NCBI GenBank assembly: GCA_022402465.1
Contig: JAKRSH010000014.1
Coordinates: forward strand, 172,929-236,928
DNA length: 64,000 nt
Origin: Leptospiraceae bacterium
GTDB taxonomy: Bacteria; Spirochaetota; Leptospiria; Leptospirales; Leptospiraceae
Direction: 5' to 3'
Under the pieces are notes generated by a model that ran no database searches, had not been told where the DNA came from, and saw only the letters and a program-made list of their open reading frames with translations. Below are positions 1 to 9,505 of the stretch, piece after piece (position 1 is the first letter of the stretch; each line of letters begins with the position of its first letter). The translations under genes were made by a program, and so were the position numbers.

Positions 1-2
1 GA

Positions 3-842
3 AGTCAAAATGAAGATTGGAACCTATCAGGACTGGATTTAGATGTGGGTATTGAACCATCTTTTCGAAAAAGCGCTGAAAACAAGAACCAATTAGGTGA
101 TACGTCAAAAATGCCTTCAACTCAGAATGACAGTTTTATGGAAGAAGAGTTTAACCAAGAGCCCTCCTTGAATCGAACTCAACATTTGAATGCAGATTCA
201 GAAGCTGATTTGAATATCAATTCAGAATCTAGTAAAATTCAAAGCTCACCAGAATTAGCTAAAAACTTAGAAAAAGAAGCTAAACGAAAATCTCTCAACG
301 AAATTACACGAATTGAAGAAATGATGAAAGAACTCGAAGTTGTAAAGAATAGAATTAATTCTGTTTTGATCAATATAAAGTCATCCCGAATCTTCGAAAT
401 AACAGGTGATCCATCTGAGAATCAAAATATAATCGGAAACCTAACGCGCGATTTTGATGTAGAAGCATTTCAAAATCTAGACAAGCTTTCTAATTATTTG
501 AAAGAACTTATTTCCTATCCTAGAGCTATCAATTACTATACTGCTAAATTCGAACGCAGTAGAAAGGATGACTTAAGAGAAGCCAGATCTGAGAAAGAGA
601 AGCTTGATTTAGTGATTCGTTGGGAGATGCAAGAAGGATTTACACTTTGCCTAGATAAATTAAAGGTACTAATTCTGAGTTTATTGAATGTTTTGAATAT
701 GAAATCCGATACTCATATTAAGCAGTTGCAATATCCAAATCAATTGATGTTTACGGATGCTAAAAATGCTGCAATCTACTGTTCACAAGATGTTGAGAGA
801 CTGATTCGTGAATTAGAAGATTGGAAATATAAAACGACATAA
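3..842 (+). CDS. Hypothetical protein, 5' end outside window
   Basis: The reading frame is open from the first bases of the window, so the gene starts upstream and only its 3' part is visible. A GTG at position 45 is in frame but has no ribosome binding site and is probably internal. The visible first third is acidic and low in complexity, rich in Ser, Asn, Gln and Glu, and looks disordered. The rest is mostly charged helix with coiled-coil character and no signal peptide or membrane segment. I recognise no domain. It ends 9 nt before the next gene, so the two are probably co-transcribed with the thiolase-like and hemerythrin genes that follow. Confidence 0.75.
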   Translation, partial: SQNEDWNLSGLDLDVGIEPSFRKSAENKNQLGDTSKMPSTQNDSFMEEEFNQEPSLNRTQHLNADSEADLNINSESSKIQSSPELAKNLEKEAKRKSLNEITRIEEMMKELEVVKNRINSVLINIKSSRIFEITGDPSENQNIIGNLTRDFDVEAFQNLDKLSNYLKELISYPRAINYYTAKFERSRKDDLREARSEKEKLDLVIRWEMQEGFTLCLDKLKVLILSLLNVLNMKSDTHIKQLQYPNQLMFTDAKNAAIYCSQDVERLIRELEDWKYKTT

Positions 843-851
843 AGGCTAATT

Positions 852-1634
852 ATGAGTTTGAATATACAAGAAGTAAATGAAATCCTAGACAAACTAAGGA
901 CTGAATACAAAAACTTTTCTAAAGAAAATCCAAAAGCATTTGATCTAGCTGGATTCGAGAAGCGTTATTTACAAACCTTACAAATGAAAGGAAATGTAAT
1001 TCGCTTCTTAAATGATGAGGTTAGTTTTCTTGAACAACTTAAAGCAAAACACAAAGAACTTATAGCAAAGAAAGAAGCGGGAAAGGGAGCTACCATAAAC
1101 AAAATTATGGATGAGGCAATCTCGAAGTTAGAAAAATATCCTAAGATAGATTTCCATCCTATAGCTAAACCAGAGATTAGATATTTTTATGGAGCACTTA
1201 AAGATTTTGGAGAGATGGAATTGCAAGCCTTGATTCATATTTTTAGAGGGACTCCCGAATATAGTATGTTTAATGACTTGATACATACCATTGAAAGAAT
1301 AGCAATTTCTAGAGGGAATATGTCTTCTGCTCGCATAATTGAACACACCAAAGCATTGTTAGATGCCAATGGAAATCAAATGCAAATGGAAAAAGATACA
1401 CAGGACGTTCTTAAATCTACATCCTTAGCCTTAAAAAAAATTGCAGATCATTGCAAAGAATGTATTATAAAGAAAAGAATCAGCCCTGAACTTCCTATGC
1501 GTATTGATGAAAAAACTTATCCAAAGACAGTAGAGTTAAATAAGTTAACTCATAAGACTGCACTGGAAAGTATAATTCAAAAAATTGAAATCATACTAGA
1601 AGATTTCCGTATGACAGCAATAGTTGGAAATTGA
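852..1634 (+). CDS. Hypothetical helical cytoplasmic protein
   Basis: A 260-residue protein with no signal peptide or membrane helix and a high content of predicted amphipathic helix. Its first 80 residues are Lys/Glu-rich and coiled-coil-like, and a single Cys-x-x-Cys pair occurs near residue 202 (HCKEC). The start is an ATG nine bases after the preceding stop, and the stop is three bases before the next ATG, so it is the middle gene of a tight run. I do not recognise the family. Its neighbours, another helical unknown and a non-catalytic thiolase fold, suggest a small functional module, but nothing in the sequence names its role. Confidence 0.8.
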   Translation: MSLNIQEVNEILDKLRTEYKNFSKENPKAFDLAGFEKRYLQTLQMKGNVIRFLNDEVSFLEQLKAKHKELIAKKEAGKGATINKIMDEAISKLEKYPKIDFHPIAKPEIRYFYGALKDFGEMELQALIHIFRGTPEYSMFNDLIHTIERIAISRGNMSSARIIEHTKALLDANGNQMQMEKDTQDVLKSTSLALKKIADHCKECIIKKRISPELPMRIDEKTYPKTVELNKLTHKTALESIIQKIEIILEDFRMTAIVGN

Positions 1635-1637
1635 TTT

Positions 1638-3179
1638 ATGAATCCATACATTCTTGGCATCTGCGATACTATAGAAAATGATATCGCTAATTACCAAGAG
1701 CTAAGCAATGTTGAGAAATATTTTGCACTCCTTACCAAATCAGTTGATGGATTGTGTGATTTCTTAGGAACGAATCGGGCTCTACTAAGTCAGCACCTAA
1801 CAGATTATGTAGGTATAGATGCAAATTCTCTAGCAAGAGAAGGATATGGTCAAATAGTCAAAGATGCTAATGAATTAGGTTTCACTGGCATACAATCGCA
1901 TATAGTAGATTTAGGAGGAGCTTCTGTTGCAGGAGCCATAGGAGAAGCACATAGAATTGCTATGAGCAATCCTTATGCAGTAGTATTAATTGCTGGTGCT
2001 GATGTTCCTAAATCAGCTTTCAAACAAGTCTCAGATTTGAAACGCTTAACAAAAACTGTTGCCCATCCTGAATACGAGATTCCTTATGGAGCGACCTTGA
2101 TTGGAATGTATGCTCTAATGGCAAATCTTCAGATGGAATCAAATGATATATCGATTGAAGATTATATTTCTATCACTAAAAAATTCAGATCTTATGCTAT
2201 AGATAATCCTAGGGCATTTTATTATAATAAGGAAGTCTCAGACAAACAACTAACAAAGCCCCTTGCGAATCCATATTCTACACCAATGATAGCAATTGTT
2301 ACAGATCATGGTTTTGCAACTTTAGTTGTTGGTGCAAAGGCTTATGATTCTTTTGTTAAAGAAACAGGGGTTAGAAGTGATCTTACAAAACTTGCAATTC
2401 TTGGGTCAGGACATTCTATCCACTCTGAATATTTTACCCTTAAAGGTAAATTAGAAAGCCCATCTGGACTTGCCGCTGAGCGTGCATTTAGTTCTGCTAA
2501 TTTAAAAAGATCTCAGGTTGAATATGCTTGGATCTATGATTGCTTTATTGGAATGATTATTTCCCAGGCTTCACAGTATTTCGGAGAGAATCCAAAAAAA
2601 GTAGCTGAATCTTTAAAAAATGGAAATATTCCAATTGGAGATAAAGAAATTCCAATTAATATGGGAGCTGGAATTTTAAATTACCAAGCAGCGATGTCAA
2701 TGTCTGGAGCATGCGGTCTTGTGGACATACTAAGTCAGTACAACTTGTCCAAATTTCGAATCAATCATTGTCTTGAGAGATTTCCACAAGTTAGCCTTTT
2801 GGGTGGGAATGGAGGAATTGATTCTATCAATACTGTTGTGTTATTTGGAACAAATACATCTCACAATGCCGAAGTTCAAAAGCCCACAGTTCATAGAAAA
2901 TTATCCCTCAACCCTATACATGAAATTTATAATGATTCTAGTATAAATTCTTTGGATGCTATTTTGTTTTCAAACACACTCATTCAATTCAATCCTGGAG
3001 CGGATATGAAAACACCTTATGTCCTTGCCCTAGCTAAATTGGAAAATGAAAGTTTTATTATGGTAAATCTATTTGATAAAATGAACAATGTATTAAGATC
3101 CACAACTGGTCTAATCAATGGAAAGACTAGAATCCAACTTGTTCGACAAGATGGTATTTGGAATGGAATTGTAAGCTAA
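1638..3179 (+). CDS. Thiolase-fold protein lacking catalytic residues
   Basis: The 513-residue protein has the layout of the thiolase superfamily, closest to the SCP2/acetyl-CoA acetyltransferase branch. The N-terminal nucleophile region reads DLGGASVAGAIGEAHRIA and is followed by a strand typical of thiolases (VVLIAGAD). The nucleophilic Cys is absent here (Gly/Ala). The C-terminal GHPxGASG region is replaced by NYQAAMSMSGACG, so the His is lost, and the last CxGG motif reads GGNGGIDS without Cys. It therefore keeps the fold but probably not Claisen chemistry. It may bind acyl-CoA or act as a partner subunit. The start lies 3 nt after the previous stop and the hemerythrin gene follows after 11 nt, indicating an operon. 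Confidence 0.7.
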   Translation: MNPYILGICDTIENDIANYQELSNVEKYFALLTKSVDGLCDFLGTNRALLSQHLTDYVGIDANSLAREGYGQIVKDANELGFTGIQSHIVDLGGASVAGAIGEAHRIAMSNPYAVVLIAGADVPKSAFKQVSDLKRLTKTVAHPEYEIPYGATLIGMYALMANLQMESNDISIEDYISITKKFRSYAIDNPRAFYYNKEVSDKQLTKPLANPYSTPMIAIVTDHGFATLVVGAKAYDSFVKETGVRSDLTKLAILGSGHSIHSEYFTLKGKLESPSGLAAERAFSSANLKRSQVEYAWIYDCFIGMIISQASQYFGENPKKVAESLKNGNIPIGDKEIPINMGAGILNYQAAMSMSGACGLVDILSQYNLSKFRINHCLERFPQVSLLGGNGGIDSINTVVLFGTNTSHNAEVQKPTVHRKLSLNPIHEIYNDSSINSLDAILFSNTLIQFNPGADMKTPYVLALAKLENESFIMVNLFDKMNNVLRSTTGLINGKTRIQLVRQDGIWNGIVS

Positions 3180-3190
3180 GGGAGTTGGTT

Positions 3191-3625
3191 ATGTCAATAG
3201 AATGGAATGATAAATACAAAACAAATATAATAGAAGTTGATACTCAACACAAAAGATTATTTGCTTTAATGAAAGAGCTTGAGACTCTTTATAATGCACA
3301 TAAAGGTTCTCTGGTTGAAAATCATAATACCATCCAAAAAGCAATTAGTGATCTTGAACAATATACAATCAGTCATTTTTTGATTGAAGAAAGAATCATG
3401 GAAGAAAACAACTACCCTGACTTAGAGAATCATAAACTTCAACATGATAAATTTACGGACAAGATTCTTGAGTTCAAGGAAATTTTGAAAGCAAAGAATA
3501 ATTTACAAGAATCAGAATTAGAAGAAAATCTAGATCATATTTTGAAATTCTTAGGAACATGGTTAACAAATCATATTATGATAAAGGATATGGATTATAA
3601 ACCTTTCATTAAACATGTATTATAG
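3191..3625 (+). CDS. Bacteriohemerythrin
   Basis: A 144-residue single-domain hemerythrin, a cytoplasmic four-helix bundle that binds O2 (or NO) at a di-iron site. All expected ligands are visible: H20, H62 with E66 (HFLIEE), H81 and H85 (HKLQH), and H128 with D133 (HIMIKD). The frame is open back to 3158, but the ATG at 3191 has a GGAG-containing leader and begins with the typical MSIEWNDKY family start, so it was chosen. The gene follows the thiolase-like gene closely. Its 3' end overlaps the convergent histidine kinase gene by 6 nt. Possible roles are oxygen storage or sensing; the sequence does not decide between them. Confidence 0.92.
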   Translation: MSIEWNDKYKTNIIEVDTQHKRLFALMKELETLYNAHKGSLVENHNTIQKAISDLEQYTISHFLIEERIMEENNYPDLENHKLQHDKFTDKILEFKEILKAKNNLQESELEENLDHILKFLGTWLTNHIMIKDMDYKPFIKHVL

Positions 3626-5620
3626 ATTTTTCGATGGAATAGTAAATGTAATTTTAGTTCCCGAACCTTTCGTTGAGTTAATTTGAATCATACCATGAAA
3701 AGATGTTATGATATCATGAACTAAAGGCAAACCTAAGCCTGTTCCAGGTTCTCCAAAAGTTCCTAAGGTTGTGGTTCGAATTTCTTTTTCAAAAATATTT
3801 GGAAGCAAACTAGGTTCAATTCCCATCCCATAATCTTGAATAGAAAATTCAACTCCATCTATTAGTTTTGTAGATTCAATACTAATTCTACCTTCCTTAT
3901 TTGAAAATTTGACAGAATTAGTTAAAAGATTTATAAAAACTTCGTTCAAAAGATTCTTATCTGCCTCTATAACTAAATCCTTATCAATTGTATTTTCTAT
4001 TTTAATTTTCTTCTCTTGAATTTGTGACCAAAGTTTATTAATCACTTTTTCAACTTCAGAAAAAGCAGAATAAGGTACAAGTTCTAACTCAAATTCACCT
4101 GATTGCAATCGGTTGATATCTAATAATGTCCCAATTAAATTTAAAGAATTTCTAGAACTCATTTCAGCTCTTTGAATGAATAATAATTTCTCATCATTCG
4201 ACATTTCATTTATTTCACTTTTCAAAATACTTAATATTCCAATAACAGAGGCAATTGGTGATTTAAGATCATGAGAGACTAAAGAAATAAATTTATCTTT
4301 TAGCTTATTCGCATTTTCAGCCAAGACTTTGGCATTTTCTAATTCAATTGTTCTTTCTTTAACTTTCAAATCTAAGGATTTCTGCAATTCTTCTAACCTA
4401 AAATATGCCATAGAAAATCGTCTAGACAGCATTATAGTTTGAGAAAAAAGAAAAATCAATAAACCCCAATTAGCATAATAACCCGTTCTAATTAGTAACA
4501 TTTGATTCAATATATCATTGATAGCGATGATAAAAAGAAAAATTGAGCCATTAAAAAATATTATACTTCCCTCTCTCTTATGAATTAAGGCTCGAATTAA
4601 AATATAAATACAATAAATTATACCAACTACCATCAATAATTGATAAATTGCAATTACCTTCATGTAGAAATTGGAGTAAGTTAGAAGAACGATAAGTGCA
4701 AATATAACACCTGCAATAGTAATTATCTTTAGTGGAATCTTATGAACTTCATCTGGGAAGATTGATTGGAGAAAATAAACAAAGAACGGTAAGGATATTA
4801 CAAAAGTTAATAAATCTAATTTATGAATATAAACCCAATACTCATCGGGTAAAACTTCATAGAGAAAAACTGATCCTGTGAAAAAAGTTCTAAAACTAAC
4901 ATCCAAACAAAAAATAGAAAACATTAAAGCTGATTTATCACTTTTGCGCATAAGATAAATAATCAAATGATAAAGGCCCATCATGAATGTAGCTCCAAAA
5001 ACCAACCAACCAATTGCATTTTCATTTTTCTTGCTTTCATTGAAATATTGGATATCGGATAGATTAATGGATTTTCTTAATCCGCCAGTTGGATGATAGA
5101 AATTAGATATTTGAATACATAACTCAATTTCATCCCCAAACGAATTTTCTAAAATAAGGCTTGGATGCTTATAGGATGGAACCATTTCGGTTCGAGATTT
5201 GCCAATTCTTCCATTTTCTTTAACCAATACGCCATTGATGTAGAATTTAAATGCAGTAGAAGTATCATTAAATTGGAAAATAAGATTCTTTGAATCTTGG
5301 GGAAGTAAAACTTTTAATGTATACGTTCCTATTCCCTGCCCGGATTGAACCTTACCATGATGATTGTGATTGTTCCATTTGCTTGGAACTTTTATGATAC
5401 TGGGATTATTTAGAACGGATTTGTAATCTAGAAATTCAGGACTGAATAACCATTCCCCATCAAGATTGACTGTTTGGATTTTTTTGGTATTCCAAGTTCT
5501 TAAATCTAGAATTCCTTTCTCCGCCTTGGCATAGAATTTTAACTCAGTTGGAATGTTACATTTTAAATTAAGAAGTAATGGTAATAGAAGAATGAATGTA
5601 TGAGCTATATATTTTTTCAT
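3620..5620 (-). CDS. 7TMR-DISM sensor histidine kinase, lipoprotein-type
   Basis: A membrane histidine kinase of about 666 residues. It starts with a lipoprotein-like signal peptide (MKKYIAH, lipobox LNLKC). A jelly-roll DISMED2-type periplasmic domain follows, then a seven-helix DISM membrane block at about residues 200-390, a short coiled coil, HisKA with phospho-acceptor His (LVSHDLKSP) and a HATPase domain with N box (NEVFINLLTNSVKFS), G1 (DYGMGI) and G2 (GTGLGLP). All catalytic motifs look intact. An ATG 18 nt further upstream (5638) is also possible; 5620 was chosen because it gives a clean signal peptide. No response regulator gene is adjacent. Carbohydrate-like ligands are usual for this periplasmic fold; the actual ligand is unknown. 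Confidence 0.9.
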   Translation of the reverse strand: MKKYIAHTFILLLPLLLNLKCNIPTELKFYAKAEKGILDLRTWNTKKIQTVNLDGEWLFSPEFLDYKSVLNNPSIIKVPSKWNNHNHHGKVQSGQGIGTYTLKVLLPQDSKNLIFQFNDTSTAFKFYINGVLVKENGRIGKSRTEMVPSYKHPSLILENSFGDEIELCIQISNFYHPTGGLRKSINLSDIQYFNESKKNENAIGWLVFGATFMMGLYHLIIYLMRKSDKSALMFSIFCLDVSFRTFFTGSVFLYEVLPDEYWVYIHKLDLLTFVISLPFFVYFLQSIFPDEVHKIPLKIITIAGVIFALIVLLTYSNFYMKVIAIYQLLMVVGIIYCIYILIRALIHKREGSIIFFNGSIFLFIIAINDILNQMLLIRTGYYANWGLLIFLFSQTIMLSRRFSMAYFRLEELQKSLDLKVKERTIELENAKVLAENANKLKDKFISLVSHDLKSPIASVIGILSILKSEINEMSNDEKLLFIQRAEMSSRNSLNLIGTLLDINRLQSGEFELELVPYSAFSEVEKVINKLWSQIQEKKIKIENTIDKDLVIEADKNLLNEVFINLLTNSVKFSNKEGRISIESTKLIDGVEFSIQDYGMGIEPSLLPNIFEKEIRTTTLGTFGEPGTGLGLPLVHDIITSFHGMIQINSTKGSGTKITFTIPSKNL

Positions 5621-5683
5621 TTTTATAAACCCATACATTTCCGTTTTTATTTTAAAACTTAGAATAAAGTCTAAAAATAATTT

Positions 5684-6754
5684 CTATATTAATAGAAGTA
5701 TCAGAACTAATAAAATCATTATTGCAGCGCCTGCGATCACCAAGAGCCCCATATTATTTGCTGGTGCGTTACTTTTATCGATCTTCTTCTTAACAATCTT
5801 CTTAGGAGTAGCTATTCTAACTGGTCTTTCTTCAATTGCATGAAGAACGGTATTTGCTGGTCCTTCTGCAAGTATATGATATTCATTTTTACCATTGACG
5901 ATAGTAATAAATTTACCAACTATAGGTAGCAAATTTCCATCTTTGTCAACTACATCTAGAGCCTTCGCTGTCGCTTTTTCTTCCGAGCTTGAATAGGGAA
6001 GTTTGAATAAAATCTCTTGCCCTTCTACTAAATCATCGAATTCGACTCCTGAAACGGGGGAAAGGATCGATTCACAAGTTAATTCACGAGAATAACCTTT
6101 AACAGTTGCATCTATGAGTTTCTCAAAAGGCAATAATTCACGTTCATCCTCTTTGAGTGCAGCTTCTTCCTCTTCATTAAGAGGAGGAGTTATAGGAGAA
6201 ACTATACCTTGCATAGGATTTTTATATCTAAATTTAACTGAGGATATTCTTTCAACTTCTGCTGTAAGCTTTACACGATTCACTTTCACATGTTTGATAA
6301 AACTTTGTTGCAAAAGATTAATAGTATTCGTAGCGTCTCGCTTCTCCCAAGCAGGAATTGAAACTTCAATAACAGATGTTACAATAGATTTATAAACTGC
6401 TCTACCTACCATATCTGATACACTGTTATCAACTCCTCCTGCATTGACCACCGCAACAAAATCACGAGATAGTTGTTGGTAATCTTCAAAGGTATGAATC
6501 TTTCGAAGTAAGGGAGAATTTCCTATTAAAGAGTAAACTTCAAGGATTCTTTTCTTGTACATTGATATGAGGACCATTAGCATACCTGCTCTATTCTCAA
6601 CATCAACTTTAATTTTTAATAAAAAAGCATCTTGAATTCGACCATTGATAAGTTCTTTAGCTTGATCTTCATTATTTACAGACTCTAGGGCAATATTTAT
6701 TTGTTCAGCTTGTACTTTTAATTGATCTTTAGGTTGGTTCTGTTGATCAGTCAT
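5684..6754 (-). CDS. Hypothetical protein with C-terminal membrane anchor
   Basis: A 356-residue protein with no signal peptide and one strongly hydrophobic helix at the extreme C-terminus (about residues 334-356, ending LVLILLLI). It is preceded by a Lys-rich stretch, so it is probably tail-anchored with the body in the cytoplasm. A Glu-rich linker lies near residue 195. The middle section could contain a PilZ-like beta barrel (residues about 225-300), but I cannot confirm that. The ATG overlaps the stop codon of the upstream GHKL-like gene as TAATG, so translation is coupled and the two products probably work together. Family not recognised. Confidence 0.8.
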   Translation of the reverse strand: MTDQQNQPKDQLKVQAEQINIALESVNNEDQAKELINGRIQDAFLLKIKVDVENRAGMLMVLISMYKKRILEVYSLIGNSPLLRKIHTFEDYQQLSRDFVAVVNAGGVDNSVSDMVGRAVYKSIVTSVIEVSIPAWEKRDATNTINLLQQSFIKHVKVNRVKLTAEVERISSVKFRYKNPMQGIVSPITPPLNEEEEAALKEDERELLPFEKLIDATVKGYSRELTCESILSPVSGVEFDDLVEGQEILFKLPYSSSEEKATAKALDVVDKDGNLLPIVGKFITIVNGKNEYHILAEGPANTVLHAIEERPVRIATPKKIVKKKIDKSNAPANNMGLLVIAGAAIMILLVLILLLI

Positions 6755-7509
6755 TAAGATAATACTTCCTTTATTTGCTTTAAGGTTAGAGAGTCAGAAA
6801 TAACTTGTTGACCATTGTAAATCATTGGTAAAACAGAGTTTGGTTTCAGAGGAATCTCTACTTTTGCTATAGTTATATTTGCGAGATCAGATGAAATAAC
6901 TATAAAATTCTTTCTATCAAATCCACTTTGAGACAATAGAATTTCCACCATAGTTATACCCATACCAGCACCTTCAGTGTTGTCACCGTGAGCCATGAAA
7001 AATTCAAATAGATTATCAAATTTCTTAGCATGTTCGAATTTTTCTCGAACTCTATCTTCTTCTACAGGTATTAGAGAAAAATTATTCATAACAAGCAATG
7101 CGACACTGTCTTCAGAATGAATAAAGGTAATTTTTATGAAATAATTATTTTCCTTCATTTTACTTCGGTATGCTGGAAACTTTCTTTCGTTTAGATAGCT
7201 TTTGAATCTTTCCATTCCCTTGCGATAATCATGCTCTTCTTTGATATTCAAACCCATTTCTTCAAAGATCATGCGCTTAATAGCTGCTTTTGTGGAATTG
7301 GCTATGAGCTCTTTGGCTGCTGTATAAAATAATTCCATGAGATCTTGCCTTCCATAATTAGTAAGGGTTTTCTCTAAAATATATTTCAACTTAGCTTCAC
7401 CGAAATTGCCTAAAACATAAGTAATTAAAGAAAGCTTAGTGCCTTCTTTAATAGCACGATCAATCAGATCGCGTTCTGTTTTAGGAATTTCTAAGTCAAC
7501 TATCGACAA
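6754..7509 (-). CDS. GHKL/HATPase-like protein without kinase H-box
   Basis: The 251-residue protein carries signs of a GHKL ATP-binding fold. An N-box-like helix (KELIANSTKAAIKRM, about residues 66-80) and a G2-like glycine loop (EGAGMGITMV, about residues 183-192) lie on either side of a beta-rich middle. No HisKA dimerisation helix, receiver or membrane segment is seen, so it is not a complete sensor kinase. It resembles the stand-alone ATP-binding proteins used as anti-sigma or partner kinases. It starts 2 nt after the thrC stop and its own stop overlaps the next start (TAATG), so it belongs to the thrC operon. Function is inferred only from the fold. Confidence 0.7.
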   Translation of the reverse strand: MSIVDLEIPKTERDLIDRAIKEGTKLSLITYVLGNFGEAKLKYILEKTLTNYGRQDLMELFYTAAKELIANSTKAAIKRMIFEEMGLNIKEEHDYRKGMERFKSYLNERKFPAYRSKMKENNYFIKITFIHSEDSVALLVMNNFSLIPVEEDRVREKFEHAKKFDNLFEFFMAHGDNTEGAGMGITMVEILLSQSGFDRKNFIVISSDLANITIAKVEIPLKPNSVLPMIYNGQQVISDSLTLKQIKEVLS

Positions 7510-7511
7510 GT

Positions 7512-8852
7512 TTATATCCTTGATTCTAAAACTTTCATAACCTTTTCAATATTGGCTTCGCATTCGACAATACGGTTGATTAGACGAGAATCTGTGTTCG
7601 GAATCTCACCCTTATGGTATTGAACCTTAAATTCTGTAAATTTTAATCCATGAGCAGTTGAAATTACAACAACTTTATCATTCTTTTGGATATTTCCTGA
7701 TTCGATTAGTTTGAAAGTAGCTGCTAATGCAACTCCCGTGTGAGGGCAATTGTACAAACCATAACGATCTGCTCTATGAGCGGCGTCCGAAAGTTCTTCT
7801 TCAGTAGCGATTTCCACAACTCCTTGGAATTTTTGTAAAATTTTTACTGCTTTTTTAACTGAAACAGGATCCCCAATTTGAATCGCTGATGCTAAAGTTT
7901 TCTTTGCTGTGATGGGAGAGAATTCTTTATAGCCTGATTTAAAAGATGCATACAGTGGGCTTGCATTCGCTGCCTGAGCTAGACATATTCTAGGGAGTTT
8001 ATCAATCAATCCAAGATCCTTCATCATTTCAAACCCTTTGCCAAGAGCAGAAACATTTCCCAAATTCCCACCTGGAATCACAACCCAATCAGGAACCTGC
8101 CAAGCCAGTTGTTGGACTATCTCTATAGAAATTGTTTTCTGGCCTTCAATCCGAAGTGAATTCATAGAATTAGCAAGGTAGATATTTTTTCTTTGGGTAA
8201 CTTGCTTCACAATATTCATACAACCATCAAAATCTGTTTCAAGTGCTAGTACAAGTGCTCCATTCGAGACGGGTTGAATCAATTGTGCAGCTGAGACCTT
8301 ATTGGCTGGTAGAAAAATGATAGAAGGAATCCCAGCTTTTGCCGCATAGGATGCTAGAGCCGCAGAAGTATCGCCCGTTGAGGCACATGCCACCGCTTGG
8401 ATGTCTTGGCCCTCTGCTCTCATTTGGTTCACCTGGGAAACCAAAACTGTCATACCTAAATCCTTAAAGCTACCTGTGTGGGAAATTCCACACTGCTTGA
8501 CAAAGAGTCCAGAGAGACCAAGTTCTTTTGCAAGACGACCAGTATCGTATAAATGAGAATTCCCTTCCCCCGAACTTACTATATTTTCATCCGCAATATT
8601 GGGCAGGACCCATTCTTTCTTGGACCAGACTCCAGAATTGTTTGGCTTATGAATAGAACCTAGCCTGGAATCAAACTTTTCTCTCCATTGCTTTCCTGAA
8701 AGTTTAGAAAGTTCCTCGATATCATGCGAAACTTCTAAAAGCTCACCATCATCCTTGCAAGTATAGATGATTTCATTTAAAGGATACTTGCGACCACAAC
8801 CTTCTTTGATACATTGGAATTCAGCGTTAAATTTTGGTGTTGATAAAGACAT
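7512..8852 (-). CDS. thrC: Threonine synthase
   Basis: PLP-dependent threonine synthase (O-phosphohomoserine to threonine, last step of threonine biosynthesis), 446 residues. The N-terminus has a small Cys cluster (C14, C19, C32), as in the threonine synthases that open with a zinc-ribbon-like segment. The PLP lysine is K130 in SHTGSFKDLGM. Glycine-rich phosphate-binding and substrate regions follow (CASTGDTSAA, PGGNLGN). The frame extends to a GTG at 8891, but the ATG at 8852 starts right before the Cys-rich domain and leaves 47 nt to the divergent lepB start. It heads a minus-strand run with the GHKL-like and tail-anchored genes. Confidence 0.95.
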   Translation of the reverse strand: MSLSTPKFNAEFQCIKEGCGRKYPLNEIIYTCKDDGELLEVSHDIEELSKLSGKQWREKFDSRLGSIHKPNNSGVWSKKEWVLPNIADENIVSSGEGNSHLYDTGRLAKELGLSGLFVKQCGISHTGSFKDLGMTVLVSQVNQMRAEGQDIQAVACASTGDTSAALASYAAKAGIPSIIFLPANKVSAAQLIQPVSNGALVLALETDFDGCMNIVKQVTQRKNIYLANSMNSLRIEGQKTISIEIVQQLAWQVPDWVVIPGGNLGNVSALGKGFEMMKDLGLIDKLPRICLAQAANASPLYASFKSGYKEFSPITAKKTLASAIQIGDPVSVKKAVKILQKFQGVVEIATEEELSDAAHRADRYGLYNCPHTGVALAATFKLIESGNIQKNDKVVVISTAHGLKFTEFKVQYHKGEIPNTDSRLINRIVECEANIEKVMKVLESRI

Positions 8853-8899
8853 GCAGATTCTAATGTTTTTATATTGTAGAAGAAATTCCACGATTTTTT

Positions 8900-9505
8900 A
8901 TGGGGAAGCGAGAGAACATAGAGAAATTGAACCAAAAACCCTATTCTAAACTACTAAGACGATTTCGGTATTTTCTGTTTTTAGCTTTGGTTGCTATTCT
9001 CATAAGAACCTTTATCTTTCAAATCTATGTAGTTAGTGGTAATTCCATGGCACCAACCCTACGAAATGGAGACATAGTTTTTGTAAGTAAGCTTGGATTT
9101 CCTGTTTTTGGAGAATTTTTCCCTTTTGATTTTATCTATGGAAATCCATCTCTCAATCGACTTGATATTGTTATCTTCGAAGACCAGAATTCTGAAACAA
9201 GCATCAAAAGATTGGTTGGTGAACCTTCTGAATACTATGAAATCAATTATGGTAAGGTAATGATAGAATCAAATGTCTTGCAAGAAGAATATCTACCTGA
9301 CGGTTCATTGACCTCTGAACCTTCCAATAGTATGTTCTACCAATTTCCCAATAGTCCATTTTTAGAAATGCAAAAAGCAGGTAGAATACCAGATAACTAT
9401 TATTTGTTGCTAGGTGATAATAGAGAATACAGTACCGACTCAAGAAGTTTTGGCTTGGTTCCTTTAGAAAAAATGCGTGGCAAGGTTTTCTATACATTCC
9501 AATGA
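8900..9505 (+). CDS. lepB: Signal peptidase I
   Basis: Type I signal peptidase, 201 residues, cleaves secretory signal peptides at the outer face of the inner membrane. One N-terminal membrane helix lies at about residues 22-42. The Ser/Lys dyad is S49 (SGNSMAPTL) and K103 (SIKRLVG), and the conserved box GDNREYSTDSR lies near residue 172. The stop overlaps the start of the penicillin-binding protein gene (ATGA). The short shared leader with divergent thrC must contain promoters for both directions. Length is on the short side but all boxes are present. Confidence 0.95.
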   Translation: MGKRENIEKLNQKPYSKLLRRFRYFLFLALVAILIRTFIFQIYVVSGNSMAPTLRNGDIVFVSKLGFPVFGEFFPFDFIYGNPSLNRLDIVIFEDQNSETSIKRLVGEPSEYYEINYGKVMIESNVLQEEYLPDGSLTSEPSNSMFYQFPNSPFLEMQKAGRIPDNYYLLLGDNREYSTDSRSFGLVPLEKMRGKVFYTFQ

